Origin: Amycolatopsis pretoriensis
Lineage (GTDB): Bacteria; Actinomycetota; Actinomycetes; Mycobacteriales; Pseudonocardiaceae
Reading direction: 5' to 3'
NCBI RefSeq assembly: GCF_900107925.1
Contig: NZ_FNUJ01000004.1
Coordinates: forward strand, 310,001 to 374,000
Length of the DNA: 64,000 nucleotides
Part shown: piece after piece, positions 32,122-39,854 of the stretch
How positions within the stretch are numbered: position 1 is the first letter of the stretch
Layout: each line of letters begins with the position of its first letter
Translations under genes and position numbers: made by a program
The notes under the pieces: generated by a model
Databases searched by the model: none
What the model saw: the letters and a program-made list of their open reading frames with translations, nothing else
What the model was told of the DNA's origin: nothing

Positions 32122-33261
32122 ATGTCGTTGTTCACCCATCGCGCCTACTGGCGCTGGTCGGCGGGCGTCCAGTTCGCCCGGCTCCCGGCCACCATGGCGC
32201 CGCTCGCGTTCACCTTGCTGACCACCGCGACGACCGGCTCCTACCGGCTCGGCGGCGTGCTGATGTCGGTCTTCGTCGCCGCGGAGATGGCGTGCGCGGT
32301 GCCGGTCGGCCGGCTCCTCGACCGCGTCGGCCCTGCGCGCGGCCTGCCCGCGCTGCTCCTGCTGACCGCCGCCGGGTACGTCGTGCTGGCGCTGGCCGCC
32401 GACGCTCCCGCGCCCGTCCTGATCGCGCTCGTCCTGCTACCCGGCATCGCGGGCGGCGCGCTTTCGGGCGGCTTCCGGACGCTGCTCGCCGACACCGTCG
32501 ACGACGAGCTGCTGCCGCGCGCGATCTCCGTCGACGCGATGCTCCTCGAAGGCGTGCTCATCGGCGGTCCGGCGCTGGTCGCGCTGCTCGACCTGGCCGG
32601 CACGTTCGTCCCGCTCGCCGCGATGGCGGTCGCGTGCCTGGCGGCGGCGCTGCTCGTCCCCCGTGGTGTCCGTGAGCACGAACGGGTGGAATCCGAGGGC
32701 GACGGCGCCCCCGCGCGGCTCGCCACCTACCTGCCGTGGCTGGGCTGCGCGTTCACCGTCGGGCTGCTGCTGTCGACGATCGAGGTGGCGCCGCTCCCGC
32801 TGGTCCAGCGGCTCGGCGCGCCCGAGACGGCGGCGCCGGTCGTGATCGCCGTGCTGAGCGGGGCGAGCATCCTGGGCAGCGCGCTCTACGCGTGGCGCGG
32901 GAAGACCGGTGACCCGCGGCTGTTCCTCGCCGGGTTCGTCGTCGGCGGGCTCACCCTCGCGGGCGGCCTCGGCTGGGCCGGGCTCCTCGGCTCGGTGGCC
33001 CTGATCGGCGCCTGCACGGGTCCGCTGGTGGCCGCGACCTCGGTCAACCTGCAACGCCTGCTGCCGAAGAACCGCAGGTCAGCGGGGTTCTCGCTGAGCT
33101 TCACGGTCCAGGCGGCCGGCTTCGGGCTCGGATCGCTGGCGGTGGGCGTGCTGCCGCTGTGGGTCACCCCGTTGTTCGGTGTCTTTGCCGCGGCGATCGC
33201 CGGTGGAATGCTGGTGGCGAAGCCCGCACGAGCTATTGGCACGGTGTCAGTAACGTCGTAA
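32122..33261 (+). CDS. MFS transporter
   Basis: A 379-residue major-facilitator protein with about 10-12 membrane helices. The loop 2-3 motif is VGRLLDRVGPARGLPALLLL, and a shorter counterpart lies after the central cytoplasmic loop (ESEGDGAPAR). Divergent from an ArsR-type regulator, so probably an inducible exporter of a drug or metabolite; the substrate is not readable. The ATG at 32122 begins directly before the first helix (FTHRAYWRWSAGVQFARLPA); upstream in-frame codons add nothing family-like. Confidence 0.85.
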   Translation: MSLFTHRAYWRWSAGVQFARLPATMAPLAFTLLTTATTGSYRLGGVLMSVFVAAEMACAVPVGRLLDRVGPARGLPALLLLTAAGYVVLALAADAPAPVLIALVLLPGIAGGALSGGFRTLLADTVDDELLPRAISVDAMLLEGVLIGGPALVALLDLAGTFVPLAAMAVACLAAALLVPRGVREHERVESEGDGAPARLATYLPWLGCAFTVGLLLSTIEVAPLPLVQRLGAPETAAPVVIAVLSGASILGSALYAWRGKTGDPRLFLAGFVVGGLTLAGGLGWAGLLGSVALIGACTGPLVAATSVNLQRLLPKNRRSAGFSLSFTVQAAGFGLGSLAVGVLPLWVTPLFGVFAAAIAGGMLVAKPARAIGTVSVTS

Positions 33262-33295
33262 CCTGGGCTGACCCGCGACCTCCAGGGAGACGCCG

Positions 33296-34792
33296 ATGAC
33301 TGCCGTCCAGCCGAAGCCGACGTCGGTCGGCGAGACCTTCGACTCGCTCAGCCCGGCGACCGACGAGGTGGTCGGAACCTATCCCGTCCACACCGCCGAG
33401 GACGTCCAGGCGACCGTCGAGCGAGCGCGTGTCGCGGCGAAGTGGTGGGAAGAGCTGGGCTTCGCGGGGCGCGCCGAGCGGCTTCGTGCGTGGAAGGGCG
33501 TGCTGACGCGGCGGCTGCCGCAGCTGTGCCAGGTGGTCCGGGACGAGACGGGCAAGCCGATCGCGGACGCGCAGCTCGAGAGCGTCCTGGCCATCGAGCA
33601 CATCGCGTGGGCGGGCAAGCACGCGAAGAAGATCCTCGGCAAGCAGAAGCGTTCGGCCGGCCTGCTGATGTCGAACCAGGCGGCGACGGTCGAGTACCAG
33701 CCGCTGGGCGTGGTCGGCGTGATCGGCCCGTGGAACTACCCGGTGTTCACGCCGCTGGGCTCGATCGCGTACGCGCTCGCGGCGGGCAACGCGGTGGTGT
33801 TCAAGCCGAGCGAGTACACGCCGGGTGTCGGCAAGTGGCTGGTCGACGCGTTCGCCGAGATCGTCCCGGAGCAGCCGGTGCTGCAGCTGATCACGGGCTT
33901 CGGCGAGACGGGCGCGGCGCTGGTCGGCGCGGGTGTCGACAAGATCGCGTTCACCGGCTCGACGGCGACGGGCAAGCGCATCATGGCCGCGGCGGCGGAG
34001 ACGCTGACCCCGGTGGTCATCGAGGCGGGCGGCAAGGACCCGGTCCTGGTCGACGCGGACGCGGACCTCGACGCGGCGGCCGACGCGACGGTCTGGGGAG
34101 CGTTCTCCAACTCGGGTCAGACCTGCATCGGCGTCGAGCGGGTGTACGTCCACGAGAAGGTCCACGACGAGTTCGTCGCGAAGGTGGTCGAGAAGTCGAA
34201 GGACGTGCGCGCGGGCTCGGACGAGGCCGCGCAGTACGGCCCGGTGACGATGCCGTCCCAGCTGGGCGTGATCAAGAGGCACATCCAGGACGCCCTGGCC
34301 CGAGGCGGCAAGGCGGTCCTGGGCGGCGAGGACGCGGTCGGCGACCGGTACGCGCAGCCGACGGTGCTGGTCGACGTCCCGGAGGATTCGGAAGCGGTCA
34401 CGGAGGAGACGTTCGGCCCGACGGTGACGATCGCGAAGGTCGCCTCGATGGACGAAGCGGTCGAGAAGGCGAACAGCACGAAGTACGGCTTGGGTTCGAC
34501 GGTGTTCTCGAAGTCCCGCGGGGTGGAGCTGGCGGAGAAGCTGCGCACGGGGATGACGGCGATCAACGCACCGCTGTCGTTCGCGGGAATCGCGTCGTTG
34601 CCGTTCGGCGGCGTGGGCGACTCGGGCTTCGGCCGCATCCACGGCCCGGAGGGGCTGAGGGAGTTCGCCCGCACGAAGGCGATCGCCCGGCAGCGGTTCA
34701 CGGCCCCGCTGACGTTGACATCGTTCAGCCGCAAGGAGTCCACGGACGCACTGGTGGCGAAGCTGGTGACAATCCTGCACGGCAAGCGCTGA
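33296..34792 (+). CDS. Aldehyde dehydrogenase family protein (succinate-semialdehyde type)
   Basis: A 498-residue NAD(P)-dependent aldehyde dehydrogenase. The catalytic glutamate is in VIEAGGKDPVLVDADAD and the nucleophilic cysteine in FSNSGQTCIGVERVYV; the cofactor-binding GSTATGKRI segment and PWNYP are present. The closest subgroup by feel is actinobacterial succinate-semialdehyde dehydrogenase, but specificity is uncertain. GGGAGA precedes the ATG. It is convergent with a GMC oxidoreductase, with a repeat and strong terminator hairpin between them, so the two need not act together. Confidence 0.88.
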   Translation: MTAVQPKPTSVGETFDSLSPATDEVVGTYPVHTAEDVQATVERARVAAKWWEELGFAGRAERLRAWKGVLTRRLPQLCQVVRDETGKPIADAQLESVLAIEHIAWAGKHAKKILGKQKRSAGLLMSNQAATVEYQPLGVVGVIGPWNYPVFTPLGSIAYALAAGNAVVFKPSEYTPGVGKWLVDAFAEIVPEQPVLQLITGFGETGAALVGAGVDKIAFTGSTATGKRIMAAAAETLTPVVIEAGGKDPVLVDADADLDAAADATVWGAFSNSGQTCIGVERVYVHEKVHDEFVAKVVEKSKDVRAGSDEAAQYGPVTMPSQLGVIKRHIQDALARGGKAVLGGEDAVGDRYAQPTVLVDVPEDSEAVTEETFGPTVTIAKVASMDEAVEKANSTKYGLGSTVFSKSRGVELAEKLRTGMTAINAPLSFAGIASLPFGGVGDSGFGRIHGPEGLREFARTKAIARQRFTAPLTLTSFSRKESTDALVAKLVTILHGKR

Positions 34793-34804
34793 CGCGGTTC
34801 GGGG

Positions 34805-34882
34805 CTGTGGACAACTCGCGTCCACAGCTCCGAAATTGTCGGTGGCCCCCGGTAAAATGGTTACCGGGGGGCGCGGCCCGCC
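34805..34882 (+). repeat. Pur-region repeat, copy 1, with bidirectional terminator
   Basis: The copy opens CTGTGGACAACTCGCGTCCA, itself an inverted repeat CTGTGGAC/GTCCACAG, continues through TTGTCGGTGG and ends with the 10-bp hairpin CCCCCGGTAA-AATGG-TTACCGGGGG (34846-34870). The hairpin lies between convergent genes and could stop both. The head contains TTGTCCACA on the opposite strand, the actinobacterial DnaA-box sequence. It aligns closely with the copies at 37.6, 41.6, 41.7 and 44.1 kb. Confidence 0.75.
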
Positions 34883-34883
34883 C

Positions 34884-36443
34884 TCACCGCCCGCGAATCA
34901 GATCCGCGCCCTTCTCCGCCACCATGATCGTCGGCGCGTTAGTGTTCCCGCGCGGCACCACCGGCATCACCGAAGCGTCCACCACCCGTAGCCCCTCAAC
35001 GCCCCGAACCCGCAGCTGCGGATCGACCACCGACCCGATCGAGCAAGTCCCGACCGGGTGATAAAGCGTCTGCGTGTTCTCACGGATGTGCTCAGCCAGC
35101 TCGGAATCGCTCAAATCGTGCCGCGCCGGCAGGAACGGCTGGTCCAGGAACCGCTTCAACGGCCCGGAGCGTCCGATCTCGATCAGCGCCCGCAACCCGG
35201 CCACCATCTTGTCCATATCGGACGATTCCGCGTAGTACGCCGGGTCGATTTCCGGCTTCCACAACGGGTTCGCCGACTTCAGCCGCAGCCGGCCGCGGCT
35301 CGCGACGTCCACCAGCGTCGCCGCCGACGTGAACCCGGGGACCGTCGGCTCGCGCATCCCGTTGTCGTAGAACAACGTCGGCGCGACGTGGATCTGCATG
35401 TCCGGCGCCGGCAGCCCGTCGGTCGTCGGGAAGAACGCGCCCGCCTCGCCGATGTTCGAAGCCAGCGGCCCGCGCTTCGTCAGCTGGTAGCGGACGAGAC
35501 CGCCCGGCGTCGCCGCGTCGACGAGGTCGGTGGTGCCGCGCGTCGACCAGATGATCCCGCACGCCGGGTGGTCGTGCAGGTTCTCGCCGACGCCGGGCAG
35601 CGCGGCGACGACGTCGATGCCGTGCTCGCGCAGGTGTTCGGCCGGGCCGACGCCGCTCACCATCAGCAGCTGCGGCGAGTTCACCGCCCCACCCGAAAGA
35701 ATGACTTCGGCCGACGCGCGCGCGGTCGTTTCGACACCGTTGTCCAAATAGGACACGCCGACCGCGCGCGTCCCCTCGAACACGATCCGGGTGGCGGGCG
35801 CGCACGTCTTCACCGTGAGGTTCGGCCGCTCCATGGCGGGCCGCAGGTACGCGTCCGCGGTCGACCAGCGACGGCCCTTTTTGCAGGTGACCTGGTAGAC
35901 GCCGGCGCCCTCCTGGCTCTCACCGTTGAAGTCGTCGGTGCGCTTGAGCCCCCACGCGACGGCGGAGTCGACCCAGGCCGTCGACAGCTCGTGGGTGAAA
36001 CGGCGGTCCTCGACGTGGAGCGGGCCGTCGGTGCCGTGCAGGGGCCCGTCGAGCCGCTGGTTGCCCTCGGCGCGCTTGAAGTACGGGAGGACGTCGTCCC
36101 AGCCCCAACCTTCGGCGCCGTGGGAATCGCGCCAGCCGTCGTAGTCGGCGCGGTTGCCGCGGATGTAGATCATCGCGTTGATCGAGGAGCAGCCGCCGAG
36201 CATCTTGCCGCGCGGCCAGTAGGCCGTCTTGCCGGTGTGCTTCTGCTCGACGGTCTCGTAGTTCCAGTCCCACTTGGTCTTGAACAGCGACGGGAACGCG
36301 GCCGGGATGTGGATTTCGTCGGCGGTGTCCGCCGCGCCCGCTTCGAGCAGCAGGACCTGGGCCGACGGATCTTCGGTGAGCCGGTTCGCCAGCACGCACC
36401 CGGCGCTCCCGGCGCCGACGATCACGTAGTCGTAGGAGTCCAC
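34884..36443 (-). CDS. GMC-family oxidoreductase (choline-dehydrogenase-like)
   Basis: A 519-residue FAD flavoprotein. The ADP-binding motif is DYVIVGAGSAGCVLANRL; the GMC signatures WPRGKMLGGCSSINAMIYIR and GAVNSPQLLMVSGVGPAEHL are both intact. The catalytic histidine is in TLYHPVGTC and the second active-site residue in PRGNTNAPTIM. It oxidises a primary alcohol to an aldehyde; choline dehydrogenase and related alcohol dehydrogenases share this sequence class. No betaine transport genes are near, so I do not assign choline as substrate. Confidence 0.9.
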   Translation of the reverse strand: MDSYDYVIVGAGSAGCVLANRLTEDPSAQVLLLEAGAADTADEIHIPAAFPSLFKTKWDWNYETVEQKHTGKTAYWPRGKMLGGCSSINAMIYIRGNRADYDGWRDSHGAEGWGWDDVLPYFKRAEGNQRLDGPLHGTDGPLHVEDRRFTHELSTAWVDSAVAWGLKRTDDFNGESQEGAGVYQVTCKKGRRWSTADAYLRPAMERPNLTVKTCAPATRIVFEGTRAVGVSYLDNGVETTARASAEVILSGGAVNSPQLLMVSGVGPAEHLREHGIDVVAALPGVGENLHDHPACGIIWSTRGTTDLVDAATPGGLVRYQLTKRGPLASNIGEAGAFFPTTDGLPAPDMQIHVAPTLFYDNGMREPTVPGFTSAATLVDVASRGRLRLKSANPLWKPEIDPAYYAESSDMDKMVAGLRALIEIGRSGPLKRFLDQPFLPARHDLSDSELAEHIRENTQTLYHPVGTCSIGSVVDPQLRVRGVEGLRVVDASVMPVVPRGNTNAPTIMVAEKGADLIRGR

Positions 36444-36592
36444 GGTGCCTCCACAGCTGTTGGCGCGATGTCAACGACTCATCATGGCGCAGGTCGGCGC
36501 GTACGGCCAGTCTAGGTCCTCGCGGGCGGCCGAACTGGGTGAACTATGCTCGGGAGGTACCCACGACCTGCGTGAATAAGGAGCAGCCTGCC

Positions 36593-36832
36593 GTGGCCCG
36601 AGTCGTCGTCGACGTCATGCCGAAGCCCGAAATCCTCGACCCGCAGGGGCAGGCCGCGCTCGGCGCCGCCGGTCGCCTGGGGTTCACCGGGATCAAGGAG
36701 ATCCGCCAGGGCAAGCACTTCGAGATCGAGGTCGACGACACGGTCGACGACGCGACGCTCGAAAAGATCGCCGAGGGCTTCCTCGCGAACCCGGTCATCG
36801 AGCAGTGGACGATCACGCGGGTGGACGCGTGA
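36593..36832 (+). CDS. purS: FGAM synthase, PurS subunit
   Basis: A 79-residue small subunit of formylglycinamidine ribonucleotide synthase. It opens VARVVVDVMPKPEILDPQGQ, and GFTGIKEIRQGKHFEIEV is the conserved core of the PurS ferredoxin-like dimer. PurS bridges PurQ and the small PurL, transferring ammonia. The GTG at 36593 has AAGGAG 8-9 nt upstream. A TATGCT box at 36545-36550 may be the -10 of the purSQ transcript. It overlaps purQ by 4 nt. Confidence 0.95.
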   Translation: MARVVVDVMPKPEILDPQGQAALGAAGRLGFTGIKEIRQGKHFEIEVDDTVDDATLEKIAEGFLANPVIEQWTITRVDA

Positions 36833-37506
36833 GCGCGCGCATCGGCGTCATCACGTTCCCGGGCACGCTCGACGACGGCGACGCGGCCCGCGCGGTCACG
36901 TACGCCGGCGCCGAAGCGGTGCCGCTGTGGCACGCGGACGAGAACCTGCACGACGTCGACGCGGTCGTCGTCCCGGGCGGGTTCTCCTACGGCGACTACC
37001 TGCGCGCGGGCGTGATCGCCCGGTTCGCGCCGGTGATGACGCCGGTGATCGAGGCGGCGCGCGGCGGCATGCCGGTGCTCGGGATCTGCAACGGGTTCCA
37101 GATCCTCTGCGAGGCCGGCCTGCTGCCGGGCGCGATGATCCGCAACCAGGGCCTGCACTTCATCTGCCGCGACCAGTGGCTGCGGGTGGAGAACACGGAC
37201 ACGGCGTGGACCACGCGCTACGACGACGGCGCCGAGATCCTCATCCCGATGAAGAACATCGACGGGTGCTACATGGCCGAGCAGTCCACTTTGGACGAGC
37301 TGGAGGCCGAGGGGCGCGTGGTGTTCCGGTACGTCGGGGGGAACCCGAACGGATCGCGCAACGACATCGCCGGGATCCGGTCGGAGAACGGCCGGGTCGT
37401 CGGGCTGATGCCGCACCCGGAGCACGCGATCGACGCGTTGACCGGGCCGTCGGACGACGGGCTGGGCATGTTCTTCAGCGCGGTGGACGCGCTGGTCAAG
37501 GCCTGA
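36829..37506 (+). CDS. purQ: FGAM synthase, glutamine amidotransferase subunit PurQ
   Basis: A 225-residue class I glutaminase. The nucleophile is C87 in LGICNGFQILCE, and the His/Glu pair lies in GLMPHPEHAID. FSYGDYLRAGVIA is also conserved. It frees ammonia from glutamine for PurL. GTG start inside the purS stop (GTGA). purL is separated from it by about 4.3 kb carrying a PPOX gene and an ABC exporter on the other strand, so the classic purSQL operon is split here. Contains the iterated palindrome GTCCACTTTGGAC at 37284. Confidence 0.95.
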   Translation: MSARIGVITFPGTLDDGDAARAVTYAGAEAVPLWHADENLHDVDAVVVPGGFSYGDYLRAGVIARFAPVMTPVIEAARGGMPVLGICNGFQILCEAGLLPGAMIRNQGLHFICRDQWLRVENTDTAWTTRYDDGAEILIPMKNIDGCYMAEQSTLDELEAEGRVVFRYVGGNPNGSRNDIAGIRSENGRVVGLMPHPEHAIDALTGPSDDGLGMFFSAVDALVKA

Positions 37507-37526
37507 CGCCGGGAGCCGGGGGACGG

Positions 37527-37610
37527 GCCTCGCCCCCCGGTCACCAGTTTACCGGCGACCACCGACAAAACCGGCGCGGTTCCGGGACCGTGGACTCAAG
37601 TTGTCCACAG
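37527..37610 (-). repeat. Pur-region repeat, copy 2
   Basis: Read on the minus strand it begins CTGTGGACAACTTGAGTCCA, passes TTTTGTCGGTGG and GCCGGTAAACTGGTGACCGG, and ends GGGGGGCGAGGCCCGTCC. It aligns with copy 1 along nearly its whole length, with about 13 extra bases before TTGTCGG. It occupies the convergent gap between purQ and the PPOX gene. Confidence 0.72.
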
Positions 37611-37616
37611 CCCTGT

Positions 37617-38042
37617 TCAGCCCTTGCTCTGGTCGTTGGACAGCCACTTCTCCGGCCGCACCCGCACGAGTACCGACCGCTCCCCGAGCGCCGAGTCGAC
37701 GTACGCCGTCGCCTGCTCCTCCGGCCAATACCGCCCCGCGATCCGCAACGCCTGCTCGCGCGTCGGGGGCTTGTCGTTCGCGACCACCGGGCCCTCGACC
37801 GTCACGTACTTGTACGGCGGGTTCTCGTCCTGCACCGCCAAGCTCAACCGGCCGGCCACGCTGATCGCGCGGTCCTTCACCGTGTCGCGCTCCATCCAGA
37901 TCAGCACCTCGCCGCCCGGCGAGTAGTCGTACCAAACCGGGACCGCCAGCGGGGCCCGGCCGGCGCGCTCCACCGCCAGCACCCCCACGTGCACCCCGCT
38001 CAGGAACTCTTCACGCTCGGCCGCGGTCATCACGAACGACAT
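37617..38042 (-). CDS. Pyridoxamine-5'-phosphate-oxidase-like (PPOX/F420-dependent) protein
   Basis: About 141 residues forming a split-barrel flavin-binding fold. LSGVHVGVLAVERAGRAPLA, VPVWYDYSPGGEVLIWMERD, KDRAISVAGRLSLAVQDENP and KYVTVEGPV are typical of actinobacterial PPOX proteins, many of which use F420 or FMN. Substrate unknown. The ATG at 38042 is supported by GGGGAG just upstream; that sequence forms the 3' arm of a perfect hairpin (38049-38076), so translation may be controlled. Upstream in-frame codons are not family-like. Confidence 0.82.
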   Translation of the reverse strand: MSFVMTAAEREEFLSGVHVGVLAVERAGRAPLAVPVWYDYSPGGEVLIWMERDTVKDRAISVAGRLSLAVQDENPPYKYVTVEGPVVANDKPPTREQALRIAGRYWPEEQATAYVDSALGERSVLVRVRPEKWLSNDQSKG

Positions 38043-38048
38043 GGCACT

Positions 38049-38076
38049 CCCCAGGTAGACGATCACCTACCTGGGG
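38049..38076 (-). promoter_or_regulatory. Perfect inverted repeat containing the PPOX ribosome-binding site
   Basis: CCCCAGGTAG and CTACCTGGGG are perfect 10-bp arms around an 8-nt spacer. In the PPOX transcript the second arm ends with the GGGGAG Shine-Dalgarno core 4 nt before the ATG. Either an operator for a dimeric repressor or an RNA hairpin hiding the ribosome-binding site; the sequence alone does not decide. Confidence 0.55.
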
Positions 38077-38108
38077 AGCAACCACCCCAGCACTCCGGAC
38101 ATTCCGGA

Positions 38109-39854
38109 CTACGAAGCCGCCGCCACCAAACGGGCGTACGAGCCGCCCGCGGCCAGCAGCGACGCGTGCGGGCCCAGCTCCGTGATCCGGCCGCCCTCGA
38201 CCACCGCGACCCGGTCCGCGGCCGCCGCCGTGTGGAGGCGGTGGGCGATCGCGATCACCGTGCGCCCGGACAGCACGCTGTTCAGCGACTTCTCCAGGTC
38301 GCGCGCCGAGCCCGTGTCCAGCAGCGACGTCGCCTCGTCCAGCACCAGCGTGTGCGGGTCCGCCAAGACCACGCGGGCCAGCGCCAGCTGCTGCGCGATC
38401 GCCGCCGGGACCGGGTGCTCGCCCGAGCCCAGCTTCGTGTCGAGCCCGTCCGGCAAGGAGGAAACCCAGTCGGACGCGCCCGCCGAAGCCAGCGCCGCCA
38501 GCAGTTCGTCGTCCGTCCAGTCGCCGCCCGCGCGCCGCGCCGGCAGGGCCAGGTTCTGCCGCAGCGTTCCCGAGAACACGTGGTGCTCCTGGGTCAGCAG
38601 CAGGACCTCGCCGCGCAGGACGTCGTCGGCCAGCGAAGACACGTCCTGGCCGCCGATCCGGACCGAGCCCGACGACGGCGCCGCGATGCCCGCCAGCAGC
38701 CGGCCGAGCGTCGACTTGCCCGCGCCGGACGGCCCGACGATCGCCAGCCGCTCGCCGCGCGGCACCCGCAGGTCGATGCCGTGCAGCACCTCGCGGTCGG
38801 CCGTGTACGCGAACCGGACGCCGTGGACGTCGATGTCACGCCCGCGCGGCACCTCCGTCACCTTCGGCGACTCCTCGACGGCCACCTCGCGGATGCCCAG
38901 GATCCGGCGCGCCGCGGCCGCCGCGACCTGCAGGTCCTCCAGCCAGAACAGCGCCTCGTTCAGCGGCGCCGACATCGCCTGGACGTACAGCAGCATCGTG
39001 GTGATCTCGCCGAGCCCGGCCCAGCCGCGCGTGTACGCGAGCAGCCCGAGCGGCAGCATGACCGCCAGCGGCAGCACGTAGCTGATCTCCAGCGACGGCA
39101 GCCACCGCAGCTGCAGCGCCCGCATCCGCCGCTCACCGAGGATGCTCTGGTCCAGCGCCTCGTACGCCGCGTCGACGCGCCGCTCGGTCAGCCCGAGCGC
39201 CTCGACCGTGCGCGCGCCCTCCGCCGTCTCGTGGACGCTCGTCGTCAGGTCCGCCCAGCGGTCGAGCATCCACTGCATCAGCGCCGGGATCCGCCGCTGG
39301 TACCAGACGTTCACGCACAGCAGCAGCGGCACCGCGACCAGCAGGCTCAGCGAGAGCAGCGGGGACGTCACCACCATCGCGACGACCGTGAACACGACGG
39401 TCACCGCCGCGATCAGGATCTCCGGCGCCGCGAACCGCGCCGCGTGGTCGATCCGGCCGAGGTCGGTGGTGGCGCGGCTGAGCAGGTCGCCGGTGCCGGC
39501 CGCCTCGACCGTGCCGAGCGGCAGCTGCAGCGCCGTCCCGACGAACTCCTCGCGCGTCTCGGCCAGCACCAGCTCGCCGAACACCGCGCCGCGCATCCGC
39601 GCGATCTTCCGCGCGACCGCCTGCAGCACCAGGATCCCGACGAAGACCGCCGCCAGCACGTCGACGTGACCCGTCGTCGTGCCGGCCGCGACGTCGTCGA
39701 CGAGCGCGCCGAGCAGCTGCGGCCCGGCCAGGCCGATCAGCGTGGCCACGGCCAGCGCGCCCAGCAGCAGCCCGAACTCGCGCTTGTGGGTCGCCGCCGT
39801 TTTCAGCGCCCAGTGCCGGACGTCCCGCCGGGACGCCGTGGGAAGCCGTTTCAC
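38109..39854 (-). CDS. ABC exporter half-transporter, subunit 2 (intact Walker A, degenerate signature)
   Basis: A 581-residue fused membrane/ATPase protein. About six helices (residues 25-300) precede the nucleotide-binding domain. Walker A GPSGAGKST with K380, Walker B LVLDEATS with E507 and the H-loop IAHRLHT are intact. The signature expected as LSGGQ before QLALAR instead reads HPVPAAIAQQLALAR. It pairs with the upstream half-transporter (GTGA overlap), which has exactly the opposite defects. Together they would have one working and one dead ATP site, as in asymmetric heterodimeric exporters. Substrate unknown. Confidence 0.9.
   Translation of the reverse strand: MKRLPTASRRDVRHWALKTAATHKREFGLLLGALAVATLIGLAGPQLLGALVDDVAAGTTTGHVDVLAAVFVGILVLQAVARKIARMRGAVFGELVLAETREEFVGTALQLPLGTVEAAGTGDLLSRATTDLGRIDHAARFAAPEILIAAVTVVFTVVAMVVTSPLLSLSLLVAVPLLLCVNVWYQRRIPALMQWMLDRWADLTTSVHETAEGARTVEALGLTERRVDAAYEALDQSILGERRMRALQLRWLPSLEISYVLPLAVMLPLGLLAYTRGWAGLGEITTMLLYVQAMSAPLNEALFWLEDLQVAAAAARRILGIREVAVEESPKVTEVPRGRDIDVHGVRFAYTADREVLHGIDLRVPRGERLAIVGPSGAGKSTLGRLLAGIAAPSSGSVRIGGQDVSSLADDVLRGEVLLLTQEHHVFSGTLRQNLALPARRAGGDWTDDELLAALASAGASDWVSSLPDGLDTKLGSGEHPVPAAIAQQLALARVVLADPHTLVLDEATSLLDTGSARDLEKSLNSVLSGRTVIAIAHRLHTAAAADRVAVVEGGRITELGPHASLLAAGGSYARLVAAAS

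Noticed and set aside
33296..36443. Choline-to-betaine pathway (GMC oxidoreductase plus aldehyde dehydrogenase)
   Set aside because: The genes converge on opposite strands with a terminator between them, no betaine regulator or transporter is near, and the aldehyde dehydrogenase looks more like a succinate-semialdehyde type.
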